This document shows positions 8,969-17,455 of a stretch of 64,000 nt of DNA, piece after piece. A program made the translations under genes and the position numbers. The notes beneath the pieces are model-generated. The model saw nothing but the letters and a program-made list of their open reading frames with translations, made no database searches and had not been told where the DNA came from. The stretch spans positions 1,178,001 through 1,242,000 of the forward strand of contig CAXXFH010000004.1 of assembly GCA_963677085.2 (NCBI GenBank). Direction: 5' to 3'. The number at the start of each line of letters is the position of its first letter. Positions within the stretch are counted from its first letter, which is position 1. Source of the stretch: G963677085 sp963677085. Lineage in GTDB: Bacteria > Planctomycetota > Planctomycetia > Pirellulales > Thermoguttaceae.

Positions 8969-9311
8969 GGTAAACATCGAGAGTCCTGGAGGAGATTTTC
9001 CGGAAAACACCCCCCTAGAAGGTGCCAGAACCAGCATAAAACCAACCTGGGGGGTATTTCGTTGACACCCCATTTCCCCCTGACTACAATCGACTTGGGT
9101 CGATATCAACAAGACCTTAAGCGTGGCTCGTTAGAGTCATTAATCACCGGAGCACCGTGTCCGGTTGCCGCACGACATTGGCTGCGGCACGGGAAGTGCT
9201 CTAGTGCTTTTCCCGGAACGCCCCAGCAAAACGAGAAGTGGCCAGTCGCACACCGATTTTCTCCGCTAAAATCGGTCGTGGCCCCGTAGCCGTAAAGGAG
9301 CGAAGTCTGTT
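8969..9311. other. Intergenic region between paralogs, with leader
   Basis: 343 bp. It holds a hairpin-capable pair ACACCCCCC/GGGGGGTAT (about 9008-9056) after the first gene and then a good promoter (9062-9090) that leaves a leader of about 215 nt before the second gene. No small ORF with a ribosome site was found. Confidence 0.45.
9062..9090 (+). promoter_or_regulatory. Sigma-70-type promoter for coiled-coil protein 2
   Basis: TTGACA at 9062-9067, a 17-bp spacer, and TACAAT at 9085-9090: near-consensus on both boxes. The predicted start near 9097 gives a ~215-nt 5' leader to the ATG at 9312, so the second paralog can be transcribed independently of the first. Confidence 0.6.
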
Positions 9312-10736
9312 ATGGCACGCGAAAACCAGGGTTTGCAAATCGCGCTGATTATTTTCGTCATGCTGACGATCATTCTTGGCGTGACCACGTTCATCTTCTT
9401 CCGGCAATACGAAGAAGCCGAACTAAGGGCCCAGCAGGAGTCAGAAAAGGCTGCGCAGAACAACACGACCCTGCGAAACATCCAAACGCAGAACGACGAG
9501 CTGAAACGCTTGATCGGTGTCGATGCCAGCAAAGGTCTGGACGAAATCCTCAACGATTTCAATACCGACATGCAGACCTACGGCGGCAACTTCCCCGACG
9601 AAGCTCGCTTCTACCGCCCGCTGGTCCAGTATCTGGCCAAAACCATCTCCGACAAGAACGTCGAACTCGTCGGCTTCAAGGACGAGCTGGACGATCTGAA
9701 GGGCAAGTACGCGGAACGCGAGGCCAGCAAGGACACCCAAATTCAAACGCTCCAGCAGGCCGCCGACGAAGCCGGAAAGGAACTGGCGCAGGAACAGCGG
9801 AAGTTCAAAAACGACCGCACCGAGATTCAAACCAAGCAAGAACAACTCCAGACGCAACTGGCCTCGGCCCGCAAAGAGGCGTCCGCTGCCGTGGCCAAGA
9901 TCCAGGAGAAGCTCAAGGGCACGACCGAGCAGATTCAGAAACTGGCCGCGTTGAACATCGAGAAGACCGAGAAGCTCGAGGCCCTCAACAAAGAAACCTT
10001 CGAGGTACCCGATGGCGAAATCCGCTGGGTCAATCAGCGTAACGGCACCGTGTGGCTGAATCTCGGTCGGGCCGACGCCCTGAATCGTCAGACCAACTTC
10101 GCCGTCTACCCGGCCGACACCTCGGATATGAGCCACGGCGGCAAAAAGGCCTCGATCGAAATCACCCAAATCCTTGGCGACCACCTGGCCGAAGCCCGCA
10201 TCCTGGAAGACGACGTCGCCAATCCGATCCTTCCCGGCGACAAGATACATACGCCCGTCTGGACCCCCGGCGAACGCAAGCACTTCGCGCTGACCGGCAT
10301 GATCGACCTTGACGGCGACGGCCGAAGCGACCAATCCGTCGTCCGCAACCTGATCACCATGAGCGGTGGCGTGGTCGACAGCGAAAGCGAAAAGGGCCAG
10401 AAGAAGGGCCGTATGTCGATCAACACCCGTTACCTGGTGCTGGGCGACGCCCCGGACGCCAAGAGCAAAGCGGGCGATATCGCCGCCTACACCGAGATGA
10501 TCGGTGAAGCCGAACGGCTGGGAGTTCCCACCATTCCGCTGAAAGAACTCATGCGGCAAATGGGATGGAAGAACCACGGCAACGTGGTGACGTTCGGAAC
10601 CGGTGCCAATCCGCAAGACTTCGCAGCCAAGCCCGAGGGCGGGGTATCACGCGTTTCCCAGGGCAACGTCAGCGAGATTTTCGCGCCGCGGAAAAAACCC
10701 CTGCGTAGCGCCGCCGAACCGCGGGGCGCCTACTAA
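9312..10736 (+). CDS. Membrane-anchored coiled-coil protein 2 with BRCT-like C-terminal domain
   Basis: 474 aa, paralog of the preceding gene. One TM helix at about residues 9-30, coiled coil rich in Gln/Lys/Glu at about 125-228, then the shared beta-rich domain at about 230-316 (GEIRWVNQRNGTVWLNLGRA, ILGDHLAEARILEDDVANPI). A further domain (about 320-417) carries ALTGMID, ITMSGGVVDSE, NTRYLVLG and GVPTIPLKELMRQMGW, an order resembling BRCT domains (as in DNA ligase); this is inference from pattern only. AAAGGAG precedes ATG 9312. Function unknown. Confidence 0.85.
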   Translation: MARENQGLQIALIIFVMLTIILGVTTFIFFRQYEEAELRAQQESEKAAQNNTTLRNIQTQNDELKRLIGVDASKGLDEILNDFNTDMQTYGGNFPDEARFYRPLVQYLAKTISDKNVELVGFKDELDDLKGKYAEREASKDTQIQTLQQAADEAGKELAQEQRKFKNDRTEIQTKQEQLQTQLASARKEASAAVAKIQEKLKGTTEQIQKLAALNIEKTEKLEALNKETFEVPDGEIRWVNQRNGTVWLNLGRADALNRQTNFAVYPADTSDMSHGGKKASIEITQILGDHLAEARILEDDVANPILPGDKIHTPVWTPGERKHFALTGMIDLDGDGRSDQSVVRNLITMSGGVVDSESEKGQKKGRMSINTRYLVLGDAPDAKSKAGDIAAYTEMIGEAERLGVPTIPLKELMRQMGWKNHGNVVTFGTGANPQDFAAKPEGGVSRVSQGNVSEIFAPRKKPLRSAAEPRGAY

Positions 10737-10740
10737 CTGC

Positions 10741-10873
10741 TAGCGATCTGTCAAACTTGATTCTCCAGGTGCCATGCCCACGACAACGTGGGCATGCTCG
10801 AAGTGCGGTACGTATTCATGCTCACGCTGCCGTGGACACGGCACCTCAACCTGCATAAGGTTGACACAGCACT
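10741..10873. repeat. Palindromic element, family P1 copy b
   Basis: 133 bp starting 5 nt after the stop of the preceding gene. Left end TAGCGATCTGTCAAAC and right end GTTGACACAGCACT are degenerate inverted copies of the family end. The core has GTGCCATGCCCACG hairpin halves. It shares the internal stretch GCTCGAAGTGCGGTACG with copy c at 17290. Confidence 0.75.
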
Positions 10874-10908
10874 GGCTTCCCAGCCTACGGTCTCTAGTCT
10901 CTAAGTCC

Positions 10909-11550
10909 TCACGACGGGAACGAACCGGACGTAGGGGGCAACGGCGTATTATTTCCCGGCGACTCGCCAAACTCGTCGGAAGTCGATACGCTCGTAACGA
11001 TGCCTGGCAACCAGCTCGATAGATCGACCACCGGTGCGGCCACCTGAGGGGCCAGCGGAGTTGACGGAGCAACGCGTTCGGGCAACGTGTTCAACACGCC
11101 GACCAGCAACGCCTCGTCTTCCGGGTCGTCTTCGTCATCGATCCCGGCAAACAACCGTTCAGCGAGTTGCTGAATCTGCGCCAGCTTCGGCCGTAGCGAA
11201 GGACTGAGATTCTCGGCTTCTAGCCGCTGGGGCTCCAGGAACAAACAGGCCGGGTTGCGAAGTCGCTGGGCACGCGCAATCCGCCACAACAGCCAACGAT
11301 CGCGCCAGTGGAGACCGTGAGCACGACAAAGCTCCAGGAACAACAATGCCGGACTACAATAACGGCGTTGGCGTTCTTGGAGTCGTACGGCCCACGACAG
11401 CCCCCACAGGACGAGAACGATCACCGCGATCGTGATTCCAATTGCCCACCAATCGCCCGAATCCAACCTACGTCCGCGCAGCCCGCTACCCAGGCTTTCC
11501 AGGCGGCTCCGTTGAGCTACCAGCACTATTTGCTGAGCGAGCATGTGCAT
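10909..11550 (-). CDS. Hypothetical one-TM protein, coupled to HEAT-repeat gene
   Basis: 213 aa, family not recognised. A TM helix lies at about residues 34-54 (WAIGITIAVIVLVLWGLSWA), followed by a basic helical region (QERQRRYCSPALLFLELCRAHGL), an acidic stretch, and a Pro/Ser-rich tail. The start ATG shares one base with the stop of the upstream HEAT gene (TAATG), indicating translational coupling. The two products probably act together; the short N-terminus suggests the main part is cytoplasmic. Confidence 0.75.
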   Translation of the reverse strand: MHMLAQQIVLVAQRSRLESLGSGLRGRRLDSGDWWAIGITIAVIVLVLWGLSWAVRLQERQRRYCSPALLFLELCRAHGLHWRDRWLLWRIARAQRLRNPACLFLEPQRLEAENLSPSLRPKLAQIQQLAERLFAGIDDEDDPEDEALLVGVLNTLPERVAPSTPLAPQVAAPVVDLSSWLPGIVTSVSTSDEFGESPGNNTPLPPTSGSFPS

Positions 11551-13166
11551 TACATCGGGCCTTCCACGTTGGCAAGGTGATGTTGCCAGGCGTCGAACTG
11601 CTGCCGGGCGAGAAGAGCTTTTCGGGCGGCCTCCCGCACCACACCGTTGCGATCGCCGAGGGCCTGCTGCAAGGCACGACGGCTCGATGCGGTCGAACCA
11701 TGGGCGAGTGCCGCCACGGCCTCCACCCGAACCAGGTGATCGCTGTCGGACAATAGTCCGACCACCGCGTCTTCCACGTCGTCCACCGCTTTCATCGCTT
11801 GGGCTACTGCCAGCCCTCGCAGGCGGCGTGTGCGCATCGAGGAGGCCAACTCCTGCTTGAGCAATGCCAGGGCATTGGGGTCAATCCGCTTAACCAGTTG
11901 CCCCGTGCTGCTTCGCACATCTTCGTCGAGCATTTCGAAGGCCCCGAGAAATCGTGCGAACGTGAACTCCGCCAAGGCCTCTTGGGCGGCTTGGCGGACG
12001 ATCGCGTGGGGGCTGTCGGTCAGGTCGACCAGACGCTGAAGAATGCCGGGAATCCCGCGTCGCCGCAAATGGGCCACAATACTGGCCTGCACCTGTGGAT
12101 CGGAATCGCCCAGGGCTTGGATGGCCAGGGCATTGGCGTCGGCCCCGTTGAATTCGGCCAAGGCAACGGCTGCCGCCCGACGACCTCCTGGCCGACCATG
12201 CCGAAGCAGGTATCCCACTATCGAAAAGGCTTCCAGTCGGGGAATACCGGCCGCCATCACTAACTGCACCACACCATGCTGGGCCGTATCGTCGAGTTGG
12301 TCGAGATACGACTGCCTGTCGTTCTTCAACCAACCGATCGCCCCGATCCGGCGGAGGTTTTGCCGCACAACGTTCGAGGGTTCGCGGCCAATCTTCCGCA
12401 ACAGGTACCCCACAAATTTTTGATCGCAACGGTTGGCAATCACCGACAATGCCGCGGTGGGAACATGGGTGTCTTCGAGAAAACTCAACAGCAACCGGAC
12501 AACACCTCCCCGTTCGCTCTTGGTAAGCACGTCGACCGTCGCCAGGAAACAGGGGTGGTGAGGATTGCGGAGGATCTGCTTCAGTGTAGCGCTGTCGCGA
12601 ACCGTGAGCATCAAAAAGGCCTCGATCACCTCCCGACGCCGGTGGTTTGCGAACCGTTTGACCGACAGTTCCAGGCTGGCGACGACTTGAACCCGAATCA
12701 TTTGTGGATCGCGGCGATCGTTGTAGTCTCGCGGCCCGGCCAATTCCTTGTACAGTTGTTCGGCCAGGTTCATCAGGGCGTCGGCCGCCAGATCGTCGTG
12801 CTGGAGCGTCCGGTCTTCGAGCAAGTTCAGAAGTACCGGCACCAGATCGTACTCGCGAAACAGTACCGTCGCCTGGCATGCGTTCAGGCACAGTTGGCGA
12901 TCAGTTCCCAACAGGGCGTCGCGAAGGCTCCCGGTCAAACGACCGTGGCTGCGGCGGAGAATTCGCTTGCACCGGTCGTTCATCGTCGGCAACCGGCTGA
13001 GGATCTCGCCGCCCCCCACCAGGCTGCGACGTCGAAGAAGCGTACGTAGTGCGCCACCCTGAATCGCATCGCGAGACGAATCGAGTGCTGGAACCAGCAC
13101 TCGAACGGCCGCGTCGTTTCGGGTCTGGCCAAGGACCTCAAATGTTCGGCTAAGTCCTTCGCTCAC
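11550..13166 (-). CDS. HEAT-repeat protein
   Basis: 538 aa made almost entirely of helical repeat pairs of HEAT or PBS-lyase type, e.g. GDSDPQVQASIVAHLRRRGI, TDSPHAIVRQAAQEALAEF and LSDSDHLVRVEAVAALAHG. Such solenoids usually act as protein-binding scaffolds; no catalytic motif or signal peptide is visible. The start is a GTG at 13166 without a clear Shine-Dalgarno site, so the N-terminus is uncertain. The stop overlaps the next gene (TAATG). Partner and process unknown. Confidence 0.85.
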   Translation of the reverse strand: MSEGLSRTFEVLGQTRNDAAVRVLVPALDSSRDAIQGGALRTLLRRRSLVGGGEILSRLPTMNDRCKRILRRSHGRLTGSLRDALLGTDRQLCLNACQATVLFREYDLVPVLLNLLEDRTLQHDDLAADALMNLAEQLYKELAGPRDYNDRRDPQMIRVQVVASLELSVKRFANHRRREVIEAFLMLTVRDSATLKQILRNPHHPCFLATVDVLTKSERGGVVRLLLSFLEDTHVPTAALSVIANRCDQKFVGYLLRKIGREPSNVVRQNLRRIGAIGWLKNDRQSYLDQLDDTAQHGVVQLVMAAGIPRLEAFSIVGYLLRHGRPGGRRAAAVALAEFNGADANALAIQALGDSDPQVQASIVAHLRRRGIPGILQRLVDLTDSPHAIVRQAAQEALAEFTFARFLGAFEMLDEDVRSSTGQLVKRIDPNALALLKQELASSMRTRRLRGLAVAQAMKAVDDVEDAVVGLLSDSDHLVRVEAVAALAHGSTASSRRALQQALGDRNGVVREAARKALLARQQFDAWQHHLANVEGPM

Positions 13167-13608
13167 TGCACTAGGCCGCTATTGGCAAGGATTGTGAAAA
13201 ACAATGGGACAAATCATCGTTGCGCGTCGCCGCAACTCGTTACATGGTATTCTCCTGCGCGCACACCGCCCTCACCTTCCCCCCGACTTGTTTGGAATCG
13301 GCATCCACGCCGTTAGACTTCAACGCAACCGCTAACCTCCTCCCGCATTCACCACATTAACACCCCTCGCAAGTGGCAAAGCAACGCAAATACCACGTGG
13401 TCACCCGCCAAAAGGCCGGAAAACAACACCACAGAGGGAGCACATCATCTGTCTCCTAATGCCTACCGCACAGGTACCGACGGCTTGATCTCCGGCGGCA
13501 GTTCGGCTTAGATGGTTGAATAATGCGGCGCACATTTTCCGAACGTCATGAGGTCAATTGACAAGGCCTCAGGACACCCCACTTACCCCCCTCTGACGAG
13601 GTCAACTC
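13167..13608. other. Divergent intergenic region
   Basis: 442 bp between the HEAT gene (minus) and the 84-aa gene (plus). TTGACA at 13558-13563 is a possible -35 box for the rightward gene, but no good -10 follows. No gene or known RNA recognised. Confidence 0.4.
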
Positions 13609-13863
13609 ATGCCAAGTCCCATGTCCGCCGCCGATGTCCTAAACCGCGAGTGGCTGAACCTCCGCAAGTACCTGATCGATCTGGCCGCAACGCTCGATCG
13701 CATTGGCCGCGGCGACGGTTCCGTAGCCGACGATCCCCGCATGCTCCAAATCCGTCAGGCTCTCGAAACCCTGGCCAAAGAGCAATCCGATCGAGCGGCA
13801 ACCGTCGAAACCGTCTTCTCCCTGCCCTACGATGCCAATTGGCGAGAAGTGTACGAGCTGTAA
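13609..13863 (+). CDS. Small hypothetical protein upstream of EboB-type hydrolase
   Basis: 84 aa, predicted helical, with no TM segment or cysteines. Highlights are NREWLNLRKYLIDLAATLDR and MLQIRQALETLAKEQSDR. GAGG lies 8-11 nt before the ATG. The gap to the TatD-type gene is 78 bp on the same strand, so the two are probably co-transcribed. It is too short to be EboA and I do not recognise it. Amino-acid composition is typical of a real gene. Confidence 0.65.
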   Translation: MPSPMSAADVLNREWLNLRKYLIDLAATLDRIGRGDGSVADDPRMLQIRQALETLAKEQSDRAATVETVFSLPYDANWREVYEL

Positions 13864-13941
13864 AATTCTTCCCCTTGAACTTCTCTGCCAATCGCCAATT
13901 GCCGTATCGCGTTTTGTCTGGACATCACGAAGGATCTCTCC

Positions 13942-14751
13942 ATGGACTTCATCGACCCACATATTCATATCGCATCTCGAACCACCGACGACATCCAACG
14001 TATGGCCCAACTGGGCTGCGTGCTGGTCGGCGAACCGGCCTTTTGGATGGGCTACGACCGCAGCGGTTCGAACAGTTTTTACGACTACTTCCGCCAGTTG
14101 ACGGAATGGGAACCCAAACGCACGGCCGACTATGGCATCGAACACTACAGTTGGATGGGCATCAATGCCAAGGAGGCCGAGGACGTCGGATTGTCCAAAG
14201 AGGTAATCGCGCTGTTGCCCGAATTCCTCGACCGGCCCAATGTTTTGGGTATCGGAGAGATCGGACTGCACAAGTGCACGCGCAACGAAGTGCAAACCAT
14301 GTTGGAACAGATCGATCTGGCCCTGCGGCGCAATGAGCAAATGGACTTCCACACGCCGCATCTGGAAGACAAGTTGCTGGGCACGCGAATGATCCTCGAC
14401 ATCCTGGCTGCCGACCGTCGCGTGGACCCCACACGCGTGTGTGTCGACCATTGCGAGGAACACACCATCCGCGGCGTTTTAGACGGCGGCTACTGGGCGG
14501 GCATCACGCTCTACCCCACGACCAAGGCCACCCCCGCCCGAGCGGCCGACATGGTCGAGATCTACGGCCCAGACCGCATCCTGATAAACAGTTCGGCCGA
14601 TTGGGGCCCCTCCGACCCGTTGGCCGTGCCGGCCTTCATCTTCGAAATGCGTCGCCGGGGTCACAGCGAAACGCTGATTCGCCAGTTGGTCTACGACAAC
14701 CCGTTGAAGTTCTTCCGGCAGAGCAAAAACTTCGCGTTCTCGCCCCGCTAG
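13942..14751 (+). CDS. eboB: TatD-family metal-dependent hydrolase, EboB type
   Basis: 269 aa amidohydrolase-fold protein. The metal-binding start is DPHIHIASRTTDD (His 7 and 9), followed by GEPAFWMGYDR, GIGEIGL, the HTPH motif near residue 134, VDHCEEHT, and SSADWGPSDP near the C-terminus. These extended signatures match the EboB subgroup rather than DNase-type TatD. In cyanobacteria, algal endosymbionts and others, eboB belongs to the ebo cluster (eboA-F) linked to making or moving secondary metabolites. Here it lies about 5 kb from the other ebo-like genes, on the opposite strand. Symbol assigned by pattern, not by alignment. Confidence 0.75.
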   Translation: MDFIDPHIHIASRTTDDIQRMAQLGCVLVGEPAFWMGYDRSGSNSFYDYFRQLTEWEPKRTADYGIEHYSWMGINAKEAEDVGLSKEVIALLPEFLDRPNVLGIGEIGLHKCTRNEVQTMLEQIDLALRRNEQMDFHTPHLEDKLLGTRMILDILAADRRVDPTRVCVDHCEEHTIRGVLDGGYWAGITLYPTTKATPARAADMVEIYGPDRILINSSADWGPSDPLAVPAFIFEMRRRGHSETLIRQLVYDNPLKFFRQSKNFAFSPR

Positions 14752-14754
14752 CTC

Positions 14755-14785
14755 CAAAAAACGGCGCGACCGCTGGTCGCGCCGT
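14755..14785 (-). terminator. Rho-independent terminator (minus strand)
   Basis: A perfect 11-bp stem, ACGGCGCGACC / GGTCGCGCCGT (14761-14785), with a 3-nt loop. On the minus strand it is followed by a run of T (complement of 14755-14760). It would end transcription from the beta-helix gene, and the hairpin sits just after the plus-strand eboB stop. Confidence 0.75.
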
Positions 14786-14981
14786 CGCTTCGGCAACAGC
14801 GAATCACAACACACTCGCACGGATTTCTCACCACAGATTTTTCACCACGGAGACACCGAGGTCACGGAGTGGTTTGCACGGAACAATTAACGAAAACTGT
14901 TCTCCAACAGTCTGTCATCATTCAAGCAGCCATCGGTCCGTAGCGGATCTTCTCTTCTCCGTGCCCTCCGTGGCTCCGTGG
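14786..14981. repeat. Low-complexity spacer with CCACGGAG / CTCCGTGG units
   Basis: Contains CACCACGGAGACACCGAGG near 14845 and the complementary CCGTGCCCTCCGTGGCTCCG near 14960. The two blocks can pair across about 100 nt. Similar text (CCACGAAG/CTTCGTGG) occurs at 19685-19775. Confidence 0.5.
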
Positions 14982-17228
14982 TTAATTTGGCGGTGAAAGA
15001 TCCGCACCAGCCCGGCGATCGTCCTGATAAAGGCCGATCTTCTCGACCGGGATGCGTTCGAAGCCAAGCCCCCACGCGGGCGAATCTTCGCGTAGTTGGA
15101 AGTTGCCGGCCTTCTCGTCGACGAACTTGGGATCCTCGTTGATCAGGTTGTTTTCAAGTGTTACCAACGATTTGATCTGAGGACGAATCCCGTCCCACCA
15201 CGTATCCTTCGGCTTGTCCCAACCGTTCACGCGGCAGATTTTCTCGCCACTGCCGGCCCAAAAGATGTTGCGTCGAACAACGTTACCCTTGGGCTTCTTC
15301 GGCTCATCGTCGAGCAGGTTGATCAGCTTGGGATAGCGCGTGCTGAACGGAGGTTCCTTGTAGCGAACGCCCGCGATGGTACCTTTTTCTCGTGCTTCCT
15401 TGATACGACCATCGGCGTGAGGCCCGCACCAGCCTAAAGCCCGGCAATCGATGAAGATGGCCTTGGGACAATCGACGAATACGTTGTTCTCCACAAGGTT
15501 GTCGCGGCCGCCGCCGATGAACACGGGCCGAAGGACCTGCCAAAACACGTTGCCTCGCACGATGGCCGACGAGAACAGGTCGTCGAGATAGATGCCGTTG
15601 CAGGGGCCGCCGTCCTTGCCGTCCATGTGGTGGATAAAGTTGTATTGCATCACATGCCCACGCAAGGTCCAACTGCGCCCGGCGTAGATGGCCCCGCAGT
15701 CGTGCGACTCGTAGCAGACGTTGTGAATTTCGTTGTATTCGAACAGGTGGTCGTTGCCGCCGAAAAGGATCGCCGCGTGCGGGGCGTCGTGGATCAGGTT
15801 GTGCGAGGCGCGAAGTCCTACGCCGCTCACGAAGATACCCGGCCGATACATCCGCTCCCAGCGACCGTAGTGATGGATGTGGTTATTCTCGGCGAACAGC
15901 CCGGCCGGCTTCAGCGTCTTGCGGTCGCCGCCGACGAGATAAATACCTCCGCCTCCCATGTTGTACATGTCGCAACCGACCACGCCGTTGTCCCAGCCGT
16001 CGACCACCGTAACGGCATGACAGCCCAGATTGCGAAACGTGCAACCGACGACGCGACACTGCCGGCCGCCGGCGATCGACACGGCCGTCGCTCGAGCCGC
16101 CTCGAAGAGTATCCCTTCAACATTGACGTGCGACACGTCGTTCATTTTCCACAACCAGGGCGTCATCGACACTTCCACCCGACTCTGGTCGATCGGCCCC
16201 GGCGGCCAGAAGTAGAGGACGCCGGCCTCGCGGTCGATGTACCATTCGCCGGGCAGGTCGATCTCCGAAAGCAGGTTGAACCCACGAAACCATTGGCCCT
16301 TGCGATAGCAATAGTTGTGATAGGGCGGCTCTACGGAAATGATACGTTTGTCCGGATCAAGCGACGCGATCTTGTGCCGCTGTTGAGCCCAGTCACGGAA
16401 CCAATAGCCCTGCACCCAGGCATCCTTTTCCTGCGTCCAACGACTCGGCCGGTCGCCTTCGTAGACGAAGATCCCTTCCTTGCAACCCTTTGTGCCACGC
16501 CGATCGACCTTCGTCTTGCCCAATACCTCTTCGATCTTGATGAAACCGTCGTTGGGCCATTGCGAAATGGGCATGGGCGTGTCGTTGAAAAAGACCTCCA
16601 GCCGTGGGTTGACCTTCTTGCCGACGCTGGCGTAGGTGCTGCCCATGGCGTCTTCGCCCTGATTGTCGATTTTGGCTAGCCGGAGCTGCAACTCCCATTC
16701 GGCGTCTAACCCCAAGTCGCCATACTCGGCAACGCCCTGGGCTTTGAGGTTCGCCTGAAACACCTTGCCCCGGGCGGTCGGGTCGAGACGTTCGACCACG
16801 GCCGGGTCGGTCACGGGCGTCCAACCGTCGATGATTTGGCCGCCGCTGAATTGGACCACGTCGCCCGGCCGAGCACGATAGACGATCGGCGACTCGGCCG
16901 TGCCCGAGTCTTCGTCGGTCAGTACAAACGGCTCTTTCCGGTCGTAACGCCCGCCAAGGATTTCCACGACGATCCCACCCTGCGGCAAACCGGTTTTCTG
17001 CTTGAGCTGCCGGATTTCGTCCCGGGCGCGTTCGAGGGTGGCGAACGGGCCGTCGTTCTTCGCCGGGTTCGGTTCGGCCAAGCGGCCCGCCCAAGAGTCG
17101 TTGCCCTGGGTCGAAACGAACAAACGCATGCCCGGCGACTTCTCGGGCGCCAACGCCCAGGTCGTCGTCACACAACCGGCGATCAAAACCGCGACGAGCA
17201 TGCCCACGAAGCAAAGATTCTTGCGCAT
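14982..17228 (-). CDS. Secreted right-handed parallel beta-helix protein
   Basis: 748 aa. The N-terminus has a signal peptide with a lipobox-like LIAGC ending at Cys 19, so it may be a lipoprotein or simply exported. LFVSTQGNDSWAG near residue 37 is the usual start of DUF1565/beta-helix proteins. The second half carries repeating rungs with Asn ladders (NHIHHYGRW, YNEIHNVCYESHD, NFIHHMDGKDGG, VRGNVFWQV, ENNVFVDCP). Such proteins are often polysaccharide lyases or hydrolases, but catalytic residues cannot be assigned here. Lies downstream of a heparinase-like gene on the same strand. Confidence 0.88.
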   Translation of the reverse strand: MRKNLCFVGMLVAVLIAGCVTTTWALAPEKSPGMRLFVSTQGNDSWAGRLAEPNPAKNDGPFATLERARDEIRQLKQKTGLPQGGIVVEILGGRYDRKEPFVLTDEDSGTAESPIVYRARPGDVVQFSGGQIIDGWTPVTDPAVVERLDPTARGKVFQANLKAQGVAEYGDLGLDAEWELQLRLAKIDNQGEDAMGSTYASVGKKVNPRLEVFFNDTPMPISQWPNDGFIKIEEVLGKTKVDRRGTKGCKEGIFVYEGDRPSRWTQEKDAWVQGYWFRDWAQQRHKIASLDPDKRIISVEPPYHNYCYRKGQWFRGFNLLSEIDLPGEWYIDREAGVLYFWPPGPIDQSRVEVSMTPWLWKMNDVSHVNVEGILFEAARATAVSIAGGRQCRVVGCTFRNLGCHAVTVVDGWDNGVVGCDMYNMGGGGIYLVGGDRKTLKPAGLFAENNHIHHYGRWERMYRPGIFVSGVGLRASHNLIHDAPHAAILFGGNDHLFEYNEIHNVCYESHDCGAIYAGRSWTLRGHVMQYNFIHHMDGKDGGPCNGIYLDDLFSSAIVRGNVFWQVLRPVFIGGGRDNLVENNVFVDCPKAIFIDCRALGWCGPHADGRIKEAREKGTIAGVRYKEPPFSTRYPKLINLLDDEPKKPKGNVVRRNIFWAGSGEKICRVNGWDKPKDTWWDGIRPQIKSLVTLENNLINEDPKFVDEKAGNFQLREDSPAWGLGFERIPVEKIGLYQDDRRAGADLSPPN

Positions 17229-17289
17229 TGCATCACCCTGGAGTAATCGTTTTTCTTTTGCCAGGTGCGACCACCGATCGCGGCTTCAT

Positions 17290-17407
17290 GGTCACACAAC
17301 TGGGTACCATGCCCACGGCAACGTGGGCATGCTCGAAGTGCGGTACGCATTCATGCCCACGTTGCCGTGGGCATGGCACCCCATTTTTCAAGTTTGCCAA
17401 AACACTA
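17290..17407. repeat. Palindromic element, family P1 copy c
   Basis: Right end TTTGCCAAAACACTA resembles the family end; the left end is degenerate. The core has two ATGCCCACG(G/T)...CGTGGGCATG hairpins (17308-17332 and 17352-17376) and shares GCTCGAAGTGCGGTACG with copy b. Located between the beta-helix and heparinase-like genes. Confidence 0.7.
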
Positions 17408-17414
17408 GTTTTCA

Positions 17415-17453
17415 GGATCGACCGATAAATAACTTGCCGATTCGCCGGACCGT
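17415..17453 (+). repeat. Conserved intergenic element, family P3 fragment
   Basis: About 38 bp (GATCGACCGATAAATAACTT followed by GCCGATTCGCCGGACCGT) matching the left part of the element at 7822. It abuts P1 copy c on one side and CCTAGTCCCCAGCCCCTAG-type units next to the heparinase stop on the other, showing how spacers are built from stacked modules. Confidence 0.6.
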
Positions 17454-17455
17454 CC

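Noticed and set aside
9441..10616. 391-codon minus-strand open frame opposite the coiled-coil gene
   Set aside because: Mirrors the coding frame of the plus-strand gene, which has a ribosome site, promoter and paralog.
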